A DNA stretch of 64,000 nt from contig AKXM01000016.1 of assembly GCA_000277545.1 (NCBI GenBank), forward strand, positions 186,001-250,000, written 5' to 3'. Shown here piece after piece: positions 30,933 through 38,804 of the stretch (positions within the stretch are counted from its first letter, which is position 1; the number at the start of each line of letters is the position of its first letter). Under the pieces are notes generated by a model. That model made no database searches, was not told the DNA's origin, and worked only from the letters and a program-made list of their open reading frames with translations. The DNA is from Enterobacter sp. Ag1 (lineage in GTDB: Bacteria; Pseudomonadota; Gammaproteobacteria; Enterobacterales; Enterobacteriaceae). Both the position numbers and the translations under genes were made by a program.

Positions 30933-31640
30933 TTATCTCTCAGCGGCGGCCAGGAACGCCTCAACCAAAGGGGATGGTCTGCCTTTCAGCGCATTACGTT
31001 CGTGCTGGAACAGCGTTGCCACAAAGAACGGATGCCCCTGAAGTTCAACCGCACGAATCTCGCCCTGCTTATCCCAGCCGGTCGGCTTCAGGGGTTCACC
31101 GGCAAGCGCGGTGGCAAACAGCTCCGCAATGCCGTAGTTGCAGTGGTAGCCCTCTTCAATTTCCGTCTTGCCATAGGCTCGCCCGGCGATGGAGTCTGCC
31201 AGCAGCGAGATGCTGTCTGAAACCTCCACCAGCGAGCAGCTCAGGCGGCCAATCACCAGTCGCCCTTCGCTCGCGGTTTCCGCATGGCCTGCATCTTCCC
31301 AGCCGAGCACGTTACGCGCATACTCCACCACCGCATACTGGAACCCGGCGCAGGTACCGAGGAAAGGCACGCCGTTTTCTCGCGCAAAGCGAACGGCAAG
31401 GTAAGCGGCATCTTCATTCAGATAAGGGCTGGAAGGTACGCACCAGATGGCGTCATAGCCCACCAGATCTTCAGGGCTGGTCACTTCCAGCGAGGAGACC
31501 CAGTCATAATCCGCGCTGACGCCAAGCGCGGCGGCCGCATTATCTAACGCCTGAGGAATGGCCTGGTGTGCAATCACCGCCGGGTTATAATCGCCGACAA
31601 GCGCAATACGTAAAGTGGATTTCAACTGTGTGTCTGACAT
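30933..31640 (-). CDS. CTP-synthase-like class I glutamine amidotransferase
   Basis: A 235-residue stand-alone domain related to the amidotransferase half of PyrG. The nucleophile is in PFLGTCAGFQYAVVEYARNVLG (elbow GTCAG). A His and Glu expected for the triad lie near QGHPFFVATLFQHE. LRIALVGDYNPAVIAHQAIP opens the domain as in PyrG. The synthetase half is missing, so a role in CTP synthesis is not expected; the substrate is unknown. The ATG at 31640 was preferred over a start 120 bases upstream because the domain begins there. Confidence 0.78.
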   Translation of the reverse strand: MSDTQLKSTLRIALVGDYNPAVIAHQAIPQALDNAAAALGVSADYDWVSSLEVTSPEDLVGYDAIWCVPSSPYLNEDAAYLAVRFARENGVPFLGTCAGFQYAVVEYARNVLGWEDAGHAETASEGRLVIGRLSCSLVEVSDSISLLADSIAGRAYGKTEIEEGYHCNYGIAELFATALAGEPLKPTGWDKQGEIRAVELQGHPFFVATLFQHERNALKGRPSPLVEAFLAAAER

Positions 31641-31802
31641 GCTTTGGTTGGCCTTATGTTTGAGGGAAGAGAACAACATAAGGAATGATAGAGTAGGCGT
31701 TTTGCTTTGCACTGGCAACCGCAAAAATTGGCAGTCTTTCACCGCTTCCCACCCGGACAAACAATGTAGTAACGTGTCGGGTTCACTTCATCGAAGAAAA
31801 AA

Positions 31803-32306
31803 ATGAAAGCAAAAATACTGGTTAGCGCCTGTCTGATGGGGTTTCAGGTCCGCTATGATGGTCGCGAAAAATCACAAACTGGCGCAGCCCTCGCCCGACT
31901 GCAGGCTGAAGGCCGCCTGGTTATCCACTGTCCTGAACTCGCCGCCGGGCTGCCAACACCTCGCCTCCCCGCAGAGCTTAGTGGAGGCAGCGGTGAAGCC
32001 GCTTTACTCGGACATGCCGCCATTCTGGAAAGCGACGGCGCAGACGTCACCGAACCTTATCTTCTTGCCGCCTGGCTCGCGCTTCAAACCGCCCGGGAGA
32101 ATAACTGCCTGTTTGCTATTCTTACTGACGGCAGCCCGACCTGCGGCAGTCAGAAGATTTACGATGGCCACTTTGCAGGCAAAACAATCCCGGGTCAGGG
32201 CGTCGCGGCAGCACTGTTGCGCCAGCACGGCATCGAAGTCTTTGCGGACCATCAGGTCCCACTCTTGCTGAGCAGGCTTGAGACCGTCGATAAGGAGAGA
32301 GCATGA
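31803..32306 (+). CDS. DUF523 protein (TudS-like desulfurase family)
   Basis: A 167-residue cytoplasmic protein. DUF523 members include the thiouracil desulfurase TudS, which uses three cysteines to hold an Fe-S cluster. Matching cysteines here are C10 (LVSACLMG), C43 (VIHCPE) and C114 (SPTCGS). The enzymatic activity of this copy is inferred only. Its stop overlaps the start of yeaO (ATGA), so the two are translationally coupled. E. coli does not have this gene in front of yeaO. Confidence 0.8.
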   Translation: MKAKILVSACLMGFQVRYDGREKSQTGAALARLQAEGRLVIHCPELAAGLPTPRLPAELSGGSGEAALLGHAAILESDGADVTEPYLLAAWLALQTARENNCLFAILTDGSPTCGSQKIYDGHFAGKTIPGQGVAAALLRQHGIEVFADHQVPLLLSRLETVDKERA

Positions 32307-32656
32307 TCCGCTGTAAACGCGTCTATGAAGACCCGGCTGAAGATGATGGCTACCGCGTGCTGGTGGACAGACTGTGGCCGAGAGGAATGAAAAAAAGCGA
32401 CCTGCACTACGATGAATGGCCGAAGGAACTGGCGCCCTCGAACGAGCTACGCCAAGCCTTTCACAGCGAAACTATCGACTTTGCCGCATTCAGCAAGCTC
32501 TACAGGCAAGAGCTTAGGCAACATCAGGACGCAGCCCAGGCGCTTGCCCGACGCGGCGAACACGGCACGCTGACATTGCTGTATGGCGCAAAAAATACCG
32601 ACCAGAACCATGCGCTGGTGCTGGCCGACTTTTTACGTCACTGCCGGGATCAATAG
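32303..32656 (+). CDS. yeaO: YeaO, DUF488 protein
   Basis: A 117-residue protein with the DUF488 hallmarks RVYEDPAEDDGYRVLVDRLWPRG and LLYGAKNTDQNHALVLADFL. It closely matches E. coli YeaO (115 residues). The function is unknown. It overlaps the preceding DUF523 gene by four bases and the next, convergent gene by seven. Confidence 0.9.
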   Translation: MIRCKRVYEDPAEDDGYRVLVDRLWPRGMKKSDLHYDEWPKELAPSNELRQAFHSETIDFAAFSKLYRQELRQHQDAAQALARRGEHGTLTLLYGAKNTDQNHALVLADFLRHCRDQ

Positions 32657-32955
32657 CTGAGATGGAGCTCGTCTTCCTGTGGGGAAAAATCTTTGTCCAA
32701 CGGCATTAAATGCTCGGCACGCACGAAGGCGTAGCCCTGGCGGCCATCAAAGGCGATAACCTCGCCGGTCACCAGCCAAAGCGGATAGTTTGCCTCCGGC
32801 GGAAGCTGCGTTACCACACCTGTCACCGGATTAACAAAGCGCTCCCCCGGCTGACACAGCCCGAACAGTTCTACCGCTTTACCAATATTCACCCGCCCGG
32901 CGGCGGTACGAGCGCCGATGATCATCGCCAGGCTGCCCGGTTTTAATTGAAACAT
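32650..32955 (-). CDS. hypothetical protein, small beta-rich
   Basis: A 101-residue protein starting MFQLKPGSLAMIIGARTAAG. The pattern PGSLAMIIGAR, GERFVNPVTGVVTQLPPEANYPLWLVTGEVI, then YAFVRAEHLMPLD suggests a compact beta-barrel of the kind that carries a KOW/SH3-like fold. I do not recognise a named family. GGGGAGCAGCA precedes the chosen ATG at 32955; an upstream ATG adds five residues without benefit. It overlaps the convergent yeaO by seven bases. Confidence 0.68.
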   Translation of the reverse strand: MFQLKPGSLAMIIGARTAAGRVNIGKAVELFGLCQPGERFVNPVTGVVTQLPPEANYPLWLVTGEVIAFDGRQGYAFVRAEHLMPLDKDFSPQEDELHLSY

Positions 32956-33048
32956 TGCTGCTCCCCTCACTTTTTCGCCGCGAGATCAGAACATTCCTGG
33001 CGCAAAAAGTAAACGGCATGGCCACCCGTAACTAAGGTTTTTCTTAAA

Positions 33049-33927
33049 TTATTTTGCGAGCCTGTCCGACAGCGCCGCCAGGAACAGCCTCAACGCGGCG
33101 GGCAGGTAGCTTCGGCTCCGATAGATACCGTAGATCCCCATCGATCGCGGCGGATAAGCTTCAAGCACTTTGACCAGCTCCCCGCTCTCGAACCGCGGCT
33201 TAGCATCCTGAACCGGCAGCATCGCAATCCCCACGCCGTCCGCGACCGCGTCCATCAGCACCACGGAGTCATTGGCACTGAAGTTGCCGCTTACCTCCAC
33301 GTTCAGCGGCTCACCGTTTTCATCCACCATTTGCCAGATGTTGCGCAGGAAATAGCTATATTGCAGGCAATTGTGGTGCGCGAGATCGCCCGGCGTGCGC
33401 GGCATCCCCCTTTGCTCAATGTAGGACGGCGAGGCATAAAGCCGGGAGTCACATTCCCCCAGGCGGCGGGCGATAATATTGGGATCGAGATCGTTGGTGA
33501 TGCGAATAGCCAGATCGATACGTTCCTCAATCATATTCACCGCCTGGCTGCTGACGTGCAGCTCGACCCTCACGTCCGGGTAGTCGCGCAGGAAGTCAGA
33601 CAAGAAAGGCACAATGTAATACCGGGCGCCAAACTGGGAACAGGCCACCCGCAGAGTCCCCGAAGGCAAATCCTGCTGCTTCTGCGCCGCAATACTTTCC
33701 GCTACCTCGTTGAGCGCCCGGGTTTGCTGCAGCACCCGCTCACCGGTCGGCGTTAGCGTCAGTTTGCGGGAGGATCGATGCAACAGCCGCTCTCCCGCCC
33801 AGTGCTCCATTTGCTCCAGATAGCGGCTCACCATCGGCCGGGACATATTTAACGCCCGCGCCGCGGCGCTCAGGCTGCCCAGTTCACAAATGCGGGTATA
33901 GACTTTTGCAGCAATGATTCTGTCCAT
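33049..33927 (-). CDS. LysR-family transcriptional regulator
   Basis: A 292-residue LTTR. The helix-turn-helix (YTRICELGSLSAAARALNMSRPMVSRYLEQMEHW) is at residues 10-43, followed by a substrate-binding domain (RVACSQFGARYYIVPFLSDFLRDYPDVRVEL). The start is uncertain: MDRII at 33927 fits family N-termini, and an ATG at 33939 is also open. It is divergent from the beta-lactamase-fold gene at 34060, which is its likely target. Confidence 0.88.
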   Translation of the reverse strand: MDRIIAAKVYTRICELGSLSAAARALNMSRPMVSRYLEQMEHWAGERLLHRSSRKLTLTPTGERVLQQTRALNEVAESIAAQKQQDLPSGTLRVACSQFGARYYIVPFLSDFLRDYPDVRVELHVSSQAVNMIEERIDLAIRITNDLDPNIIARRLGECDSRLYASPSYIEQRGMPRTPGDLAHHNCLQYSYFLRNIWQMVDENGEPLNVEVSGNFSANDSVVLMDAVADGVGIAMLPVQDAKPRFESGELVKVLEAYPPRSMGIYGIYRSRSYLPAALRLFLAALSDRLAK

Positions 33928-34059
33928 TCTTTCGCCCATCTGTTCGATTTATGAAACTTATCTTACCTGAATAAGGCCATTACGATTCACAAAATGCAAT
34001 TTACACTGTTTCTCATTCCCAAACGGGCCCATTGATTCAGTTAATCAGGATAGAAAAAG

Positions 34060-34908
34060 ATGAAGACACAGACCCTGGCCGCGGCCACCCTTTTGTTCTC
34101 CACGGCAAGCTTTGCCGCCCCGCTGACGCTGGACGTCTACAACCCGCAGGACAAAGGCGTCTTCCCGGTCACCTCTACGCTGATCAGCGGCCCAACGGAA
34201 GCCACGTTGGTCGATGCCCAGTTCAGCGTTAAAGACGGCGAGGCGCTGGTGAAAATGATTCAACACAGCGGCAAAAAGCTGACCCGCGTGCTTATCACCG
34301 CCGGTGACCCGGATTATTACTTTGGCCTGGAGCCCATTGTTAAAGCGTACCCGCAGGTAAAAATTGAAGCCACGCCGCTGGTCGTCGACCATATCAACCA
34401 AACCAAAGCAGAGAAGCTCAAATACTGGGGCCCAATCCTGAAAGATGGCGCGCCAAAAGAAGTCTTCGTGCCGCAGGTGACGCACGAGACAACCTTCACC
34501 GTCGACGGTGAAAAAATTGAGCTGCGCCAGCCCGCTTCTCACGCTGCATATCTGTGGATCCCGGCCAACAAAACGATTCTTGGCGGCGTAGGTGTCAGCT
34601 CCGGTATTCACGTCTGGACCGCCGATTCCCAGACAAAAGCTGCCCGTCAGGAATGGCGCGATGTGCTGGATGAAATGGCGGCCCTGAAGCCAAAACGCGT
34701 GATCCCGGGCCACTACATTGGTGAAGTCAAACCAGGCGCGGCCCCGGTGGTCTTTACCGGCGACTATTTAGCCGACTTTGAGCTGGCGCTGAAGAAAGGC
34801 AAAAGCGCCCCGGTCATCGCTGAGATGAAGCAAAAATATCCGGGCCTGGCCGATGAAAGCTCGCTGGAGATGAGCGCCAAAGTGAATACCGGCGAAATGA
34901 AGTGGTGA
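34060..34908 (+). CDS. exported metallo-beta-lactamase-fold protein with degraded metal site
   Basis: A 282-residue protein with a signal peptide ending STASFA (residue 19). The fold is clear: VTSTLISGPTEATLVDAQFS, then PASHAAYLW, then PGHYIG near residue 229. But the usual THxHxDH motif reads TAGDPDYYFG at residues 80-89: three of four ligands are replaced (H to A, H to D, H to Y), keeping only D85. It may bind one metal differently or act as a binding protein. A LysR gene is divergent. Two tandem terminators follow. Confidence 0.8.
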   Translation: MKTQTLAAATLLFSTASFAAPLTLDVYNPQDKGVFPVTSTLISGPTEATLVDAQFSVKDGEALVKMIQHSGKKLTRVLITAGDPDYYFGLEPIVKAYPQVKIEATPLVVDHINQTKAEKLKYWGPILKDGAPKEVFVPQVTHETTFTVDGEKIELRQPASHAAYLWIPANKTILGGVGVSSGIHVWTADSQTKAARQEWRDVLDEMAALKPKRVIPGHYIGEVKPGAAPVVFTGDYLADFELALKKGKSAPVIAEMKQKYPGLADESSLEMSAKVNTGEMKW

Positions 34909-34921
34909 TTCGCTAAACGTA

Positions 34922-34944
34922 AAAAGGGAGCAAAAGCTCCCTTT
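34922..34944 (+). terminator. first of two tandem terminators
   Basis: AAAAGGGAGC pairs with GCTCCCTTT, just after the stop of the beta-lactamase-fold gene. Confidence 0.85.
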
Positions 34945-34960
34945 ACTACGATCAGCAAAC

Positions 34961-34990
34961 TAAAAAGGGAGCCTGCGCTCCCTTTTTATT
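34961..34990. terminator. second tandem terminator, bidirectional
   Basis: AAAAAGGGAGC pairs with GCTCCCTTTTT exactly; T-runs on both strands let it serve both convergent genes. It shares its stem with the first copy 40 bases upstream. Confidence 0.9.
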
Positions 34991-36098
34991 ATTTGAAGTC
35001 GACCTTCATCAGCTCGGGAATAGAATAATCCCGGGTGGTTTCCACGCAACGGCTGATGTAATCCACAAAGCGCGGCGGTGGAGACATGCCTAAATCCAGC
35101 AGCTTCTCGTTAGAGAAACGCACGTTCAGCATAGAGAACTCCCCGTACAGACGCATCGCACGCAGCATTAAGCGCTCATTGCACGGCCCGTAAATGGATT
35201 TGAAGCTTCTGCGGCTTTTCACCAATTCGCTGTAATCCACCTGCTCATAATTGGAGAAGATTGGCGTCTGGTTCAGCGCGCTGGACATCGCTTCATCGAT
35301 GTCAGCAAAGCGGATGCTGCTCACGTCCCCGGCGGAGATGTGGTAGATCTTCTCTTTCAGCGAGTCGCTCTTCGCCAGCAGCAGCAGCGCTTCTGCGCAA
35401 TAGTCCACCGGAATAACGTCGATTTTGTCATCCAGGGAGCACATAAATTTCCCGAGCATCAGCACCATGCGGAAGACCCAGAAGATGCTGCTGGATGGGC
35501 GGCAGCCCTGCTCGCTGTGGCCGACCACGATGGATGGACGAGCGATAACCAGCGGCAGCTGCGGGAACTGCTCGGACATCATGCGTTCGATGGTGGACTT
35601 AGACCAGGTGTACTGCACCAGGTGCTCTTCTTCCGGCTTGCTCGACATGCTTTCCGTTACCAGCGTGCCCGCATCCGGTACACAGGACATTGCGGTGCCG
35701 ACGTGCAGGAAACGCTGCAGGCCCTTCACCTGGGACATGCGGCGAGCAAACTGCAGCGTGCCTTCCACGTTAACTTTCCAGATCAGCGCATTCTCGCCAA
35801 ACGACGCCACCGCGGCGCAGTTAATAACGTGCGTGACGCTGGACAGTCTTTCATCATCCAGAAAATGTTCAGGCTCGGCTAAGTCACCCAGCAATATATT
35901 TTCCGGGTTAATTTGTGCCAGCTGTGCTTCAGTACAGCCAAAATTAGCAAGGTTATTTCTGATTCTGGCCACGCCCTCCTGAGGAGAGTTCGCTCGTACC
36001 AATAGTAATACGGTATTGAAAGAAGATTCAGAGAGGGATCGGGCTAAAACCGCGCCGCCCAGGAAACCTGTCGCACCGGTAATCAAAAGTTGACTCAT
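34989..36098 (-). CDS. SDR-family thioester reductase / male-sterility-type NAD-binding protein
   Basis: A 369-residue extended short-chain dehydrogenase related to fatty acyl reductases and the terminal reductase domains of NRPS/carboxylate reductases. The Rossmann motif is TGATGFLGG at residues 6-14, and the YxxxK catalytic pair is Y-TWS-K (QYTWSKS). RPSIVVGHSEQGC follows as in the family. No carrier protein or synthase gene is nearby, so the substrate is open. The ATG at 36098 follows TGAGGT; 21 upstream residues in frame are not supported. Confidence 0.82.
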   Translation of the reverse strand: MSQLLITGATGFLGGAVLARSLSESSFNTVLLLVRANSPQEGVARIRNNLANFGCTEAQLAQINPENILLGDLAEPEHFLDDERLSSVTHVINCAAVASFGENALIWKVNVEGTLQFARRMSQVKGLQRFLHVGTAMSCVPDAGTLVTESMSSKPEEEHLVQYTWSKSTIERMMSEQFPQLPLVIARPSIVVGHSEQGCRPSSSIFWVFRMVLMLGKFMCSLDDKIDVIPVDYCAEALLLLAKSDSLKEKIYHISAGDVSSIRFADIDEAMSSALNQTPIFSNYEQVDYSELVKSRRSFKSIYGPCNERLMLRAMRLYGEFSMLNVRFSNEKLLDLGMSPPPRFVDYISRCVETTRDYSIPELMKVDFK

Positions 36099-36371
36099 TA
36101 TTATAACCTCAGGAGTGAAAACACGAGCATAGTAAAATGGCAAAAATAAACGTTTCCTCAATAAAGCGGATTACCTTCACATAATGCCCAGTACTTTCGT
36201 GTAACGGTTTGTACATCCTTGTTTTAAAAGAAAAATAAAAATAAAAAATTAATTTCAGGCGCAATTATTTTGACTATTTATTGATGTCGGTAATATTAAG
36301 AAAACCTTAATAAACGATAAACAGAACCGTTATTTCTGGGTAATCAGGAACTCTTTTTAATTTACAGGAAA

Positions 36372-36394
36372 TAAAAAGCCCACAACAGTGGGCT
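36372..36394 (-). terminator. terminator of yqaE
   Basis: AGCCCAC pairs with GTGGGCT; on the minus strand TTTTTATTT follows. It lies in the 361-bp gap 36099-36459, which is otherwise AT-rich upstream DNA of the SDR gene with no gene seen. Confidence 0.85.
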
Positions 36395-36459
36395 GGAGGT
36401 GAGTTGCCAAAGCAGTCATTTTTTCTCGGGCGCAGGCGTCGCAGCAATGGCCCAACAGG

Positions 36460-36618
36460 TCAATCCCGGGTCTGAACCCAGAACGCGTGAATCAGGCCGG
36501 GGAAGTAGCCCAGCAGGGTGAGGATGATATTGAGGATGAAGGCCCAGCCAAAACCTTTGCCGATAAGCACACCCAACGGTGGCAGGATAATTGTGAAAAC
36601 AACGCGCCAAAACCCCAT
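36460..36618 (-). CDS. yqaE: YqaE/Pmp3 small membrane protein
   Basis: A 52-residue protein nearly identical to E. coli YqaE: it starts MGFWRVVFTIILPPLG and ends GLIHAFWVQTRD. Two hydrophobic helices cover residues 4-20 and 27-46. The Pmp3 family modulates membrane potential under salt stress in yeast and plants; the bacterial role is unclear. A terminator follows 66 bases downstream. Confidence 0.92.
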   Translation of the reverse strand: MGFWRVVFTIILPPLGVLIGKGFGWAFILNIILTLLGYFPGLIHAFWVQTRD

Positions 36619-36930
36619 ATAAACTCCTGATAAATTAGATTAGTCCATACTAAAAAAACACCTTGCCCTTAAAGCGTAGACGAATCTCAGAGGTTTGTTC
36701 AGAGTGATAATTCTGGAAAATTTAGTTTCATAACTCAATGTTGAAAAAAATATCATGCGGCACTTGCCAACCATAACAACTCAGGATAATTTCTTGCCTT
36801 CGGTAGCTCGATGAACCCTCATTCCGCTATCGAAATATGCCTATATTTCTCCTCCACTGGAGGGGCCGGAACCACTCAAAAAACGATCCGGTCGATCACC
36901 AATTATATTAATGATGATAGCCTTATGGTG

Positions 36931-36953
36931 ACCCGGCGTTTGCCGGGTTTTTT
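36931..36953 (+). terminator. plus-strand terminator without an assigned gene
   Basis: ACCCGGC-GTTT-GCCGGGT followed by six T on the plus strand. The nearest genes (yqaE, DUF1304) are both on the minus strand. The 338-bp gap 36619-36956 therefore seems to hold a plus-strand transcript; a weak promoter candidate (TTGCCA at 36764, GATAAT at 36785) is present. Confidence 0.8.
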
Positions 36954-36956
36954 CGA

Positions 36957-37310
36957 TTATATTCCTGCGAATAATGCAATCAATGCCAATGCCGCAGGCG
37001 CTGCCTGCACGTAAAGTATTTTTTTACTGGCTGTTAAACCACCAAATAAACCAGCAACCAGAACGCAAATAAGGAAAAACAGTTTAAATTCATAGCCGCT
37101 GCTCGCCGCCAGAAGCCCATAAAGCAATCCCGCTGCTAAAAAACCGTTGTACAACCCCTGATTGGCCGCCAGAGTTTTCGACTGTTGAGCAAACTCAGAA
37201 GACAACCCAAAAGCCTTTCGCCCCGCCGGTTTATCCCAAAGCACCATTTCCAGCACCAGAATATAAAGGTGAATCACGGCCACCAGGCCGATAAGAATAT
37301 TGGCAATCAT
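36957..37310 (-). CDS. DUF1304 membrane protein
   Basis: A 117-residue protein with four predicted helices (about 2-20, 50-70, 78-95, 98-116). The family motif is HLYILVLEMVLWDKPAGRKAFGL followed by NQGLYNGFLAAGL. DUF1304 function is unknown. The ATG at 37310 follows AGGAATTGCCT; the TTG six bases earlier is not needed. It lies in a run of small minus-strand genes with yqaE and fumD. Confidence 0.88.
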   Translation of the reverse strand: MIANILIGLVAVIHLYILVLEMVLWDKPAGRKAFGLSSEFAQQSKTLAANQGLYNGFLAAGLLYGLLAASSGYEFKLFFLICVLVAGLFGGLTASKKILYVQAAPAALALIALFAGI

Positions 37311-37350
37311 AGGCAATTCCTGAAAGGGTTATTTTGTCGCCAGGCACCGG

Positions 37351-37566
37351 CTACACTTCATAGCCCAGCGCCTCGATCACGTGTTCCATCGCTTCGCTGG
37401 TCAGCGGGGAGCGTTTGATTTTATGGTTAGCCAGCATGGTTCTGACCACCCCGGCAATCACGATATGTTTAGGTTCCTGCCCAAGATCGCGCATCTCCAG
37501 CACCACCTTACCCACCACGCGGCACATCTCCTGGTACAGCGCTTCATCTTTTGCTTTTTTATCCAT
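37351..37566 (-). CDS. fumD: fumarase D
   Basis: A 71-residue protein that matches E. coli YdhZ/FumD (LYQEMCRVVGKVVLEMRDLGQEPKHIVIAGVVRT). E. coli FumD was shown to have fumarate hydratase activity, although it is far smaller than other fumarases. The sequence differs mainly in the C-terminal third. It lies upstream of the DUF1304 gene on the same strand with a 40-bp gap. Confidence 0.88.
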   Translation of the reverse strand: MDKKAKDEALYQEMCRVVGKVVLEMRDLGQEPKHIVIAGVVRTMLANHKIKRSPLTSEAMEHVIEALGYEV

Positions 37567-37665
37567 CTCGCCTCCGGCTTATCTGTTTGATCTTACAGTA
37601 GCATTTAACGCCATCGACGACTAAAAATAGCAAAATAATTTTCACGCTTTTTGGAACAGTTCACG

Positions 37666-38097
37666 TTACGGGCTCTCTTCCTGTGGGATGCGTTCCACCA
37701 GCATAAACTCTTCAAAAATTAAGGGCATCTCTTCAGAAAATTCGCCAGTTCTTTCAAAAAATATCTGATGCTCTCGCCGCCAGTACGAGAGGCTTAAGTC
37801 CCCTTCCCCCTCCTTACGGGCCTGCTCTGCACTGACCTGTGAAAATTTAAGAGTCGTTAAAGACAGCGTCTGGATAACACAAACCGGGTCACCGCTACCG
37901 TTAAGAATAATGCTATATCCGCCGGGTACGGGAGCCTCTTCCCCATTCTCATAGGCAGATACCGCAGAACATGTCGCTGTTTTGCGGCCCTTCAAAACTA
38001 AATCCACCAGCTCGTCGGCCAGCTCAGGCGAATCGCCAAATGCCCATACCTGCGCATTGGGATATTTTTTCTGGTATTCAGTCAGTCGCGTAGACAT
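37666..38097 (-). CDS. ASCH-domain protein
   Basis: A 143-residue ASCH-fold protein. Family features are WAFGDSPELADELVDLVLKGRKTATCSA (the GRKTAT loop) and VCVIQTLSLTTLKFSQVSAEQARKEGEGD, then YWRREHQIFF. ASCH proteins are RNA-binding, and some bacterial members are ribonucleases or amidohydrolases of modified cytidine; the activity here is unproven. GGGAG precedes the chosen ATG at 38097; an in-frame start 63 bases upstream is unsupported. Confidence 0.85.
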   Translation of the reverse strand: MSTRLTEYQKKYPNAQVWAFGDSPELADELVDLVLKGRKTATCSAVSAYENGEEAPVPGGYSIILNGSGDPVCVIQTLSLTTLKFSQVSAEQARKEGEGDLSLSYWRREHQIFFERTGEFSEEMPLIFEEFMLVERIPQEESP

Positions 38098-38348
38098 GAA
38101 GTATTCTCCCTCTCCTTTTGGGATTGAAATACAGGCGAAGCCATCAGAATGGATCATCAACCCAGTGTTAGCTGCATTTTAAACAATATATTTGAAGGAA
38201 TGGCCCGTCAGGGCATCATCGAAAAACGGGTGTGGACGGGGTAATTTACCAGAGCTGTGACGGAAAACAGGAGATATTTCTGTTTGATGATAAAGATGGG
38301 TTCACACAGTATCTTTTTTTCAGCGCATTGTCGGTAAGTGACTCAACT

Positions 38349-38375
38349 GTGAGAGCCATCTGGCTCTCACTTTTT
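38349..38375 (+). terminator. plus-strand terminator without an assigned gene
   Basis: GTGAGAGCCA pairs with TGGCTCTCAC and ends in five T on the plus strand only. It faces the end of a minus-strand gene (38391). The DNA before it (38161-38348) has no convincing gene, so an unannotated transcript may end here. Confidence 0.8.
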
Positions 38376-38390
38376 AAATTAGCAGCGAGT

Positions 38391-38663
38391 TTAATCCCAT
38401 TTAAACGTCACGCCAGCCCGGGCGGTACTGTTGCTGTTATCGCGATCGTATTTAGAATAAGGATCGGACAGCAGCTTTTGGTCACCTTTATCAAGCTTGC
38501 CGTACATATTTTGAGGTTTCTTTTCTTCGTTACTCACACACACATTCCCGTAGCAGCCCGGGTCTTGTTCCGCCTCGGTCCAGACGAGTTCCGAAGCAGG
38601 CTTGTTCGCGGCATAGGCGTGGGCGGTTAACAACATAGCGCAGATGATAAGCGTCTTATTCAT
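38391..38663 (-). CDS. small exported protein behind a Fur-box-like site
   Basis: A 90-residue protein with a signal peptide MNKTLIICAMLLTAHAYA (cut after residue 18). The mature part holds two cysteines (GCYGNVC) likely to form a disulfide, many Lys/Asp residues and a C-terminal GVTFKWD. I do not recognise the family. The ATG at 38663 follows AAGGG. A Fur-like sequence lies 17 bases upstream of the start, so iron control is plausible. Confidence 0.68.
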   Translation of the reverse strand: MNKTLIICAMLLTAHAYAANKPASELVWTEAEQDPGCYGNVCVSNEEKKPQNMYGKLDKGDQKLLSDPYSKYDRDNSNSTARAGVTFKWD

Positions 38664-38679
38664 AAACAATCCCTTTTAT

Positions 38680-38698
38680 GATAATGATAATCAACTGC
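38680..38698. promoter_or_regulatory. Fur-box-like sequence
   Basis: GATAATGATAATCAACTGC matches 15 of 19 positions of the Fur consensus, with the first 14 perfect. It lies 17-35 bases before the start of the exported protein at 38663, where repressor binding would block expression. Confidence 0.6.
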
Positions 38699-38804
38699 AA
38701 TTTTAACATCTTCATCTCACTTGAAGACAATCAGTTTAAAACTGAAGATTATTAGCCAAAGCAGTATAAAAATAGCGTACTAATAGAGGGCCCTGAACAC
38801 ACGT

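Noticed and set aside
36811..37014. 67-codon plus-strand frame across the orphan terminator
   Set aside because: It runs through a strong terminator and into the DUF1304 gene, so it cannot be a normal coding region.
38232..38630. 132-codon plus-strand frame
   Set aside because: It crosses a plus-strand terminator and lies opposite the exported-protein gene; start is GTG without ribosome binding site.
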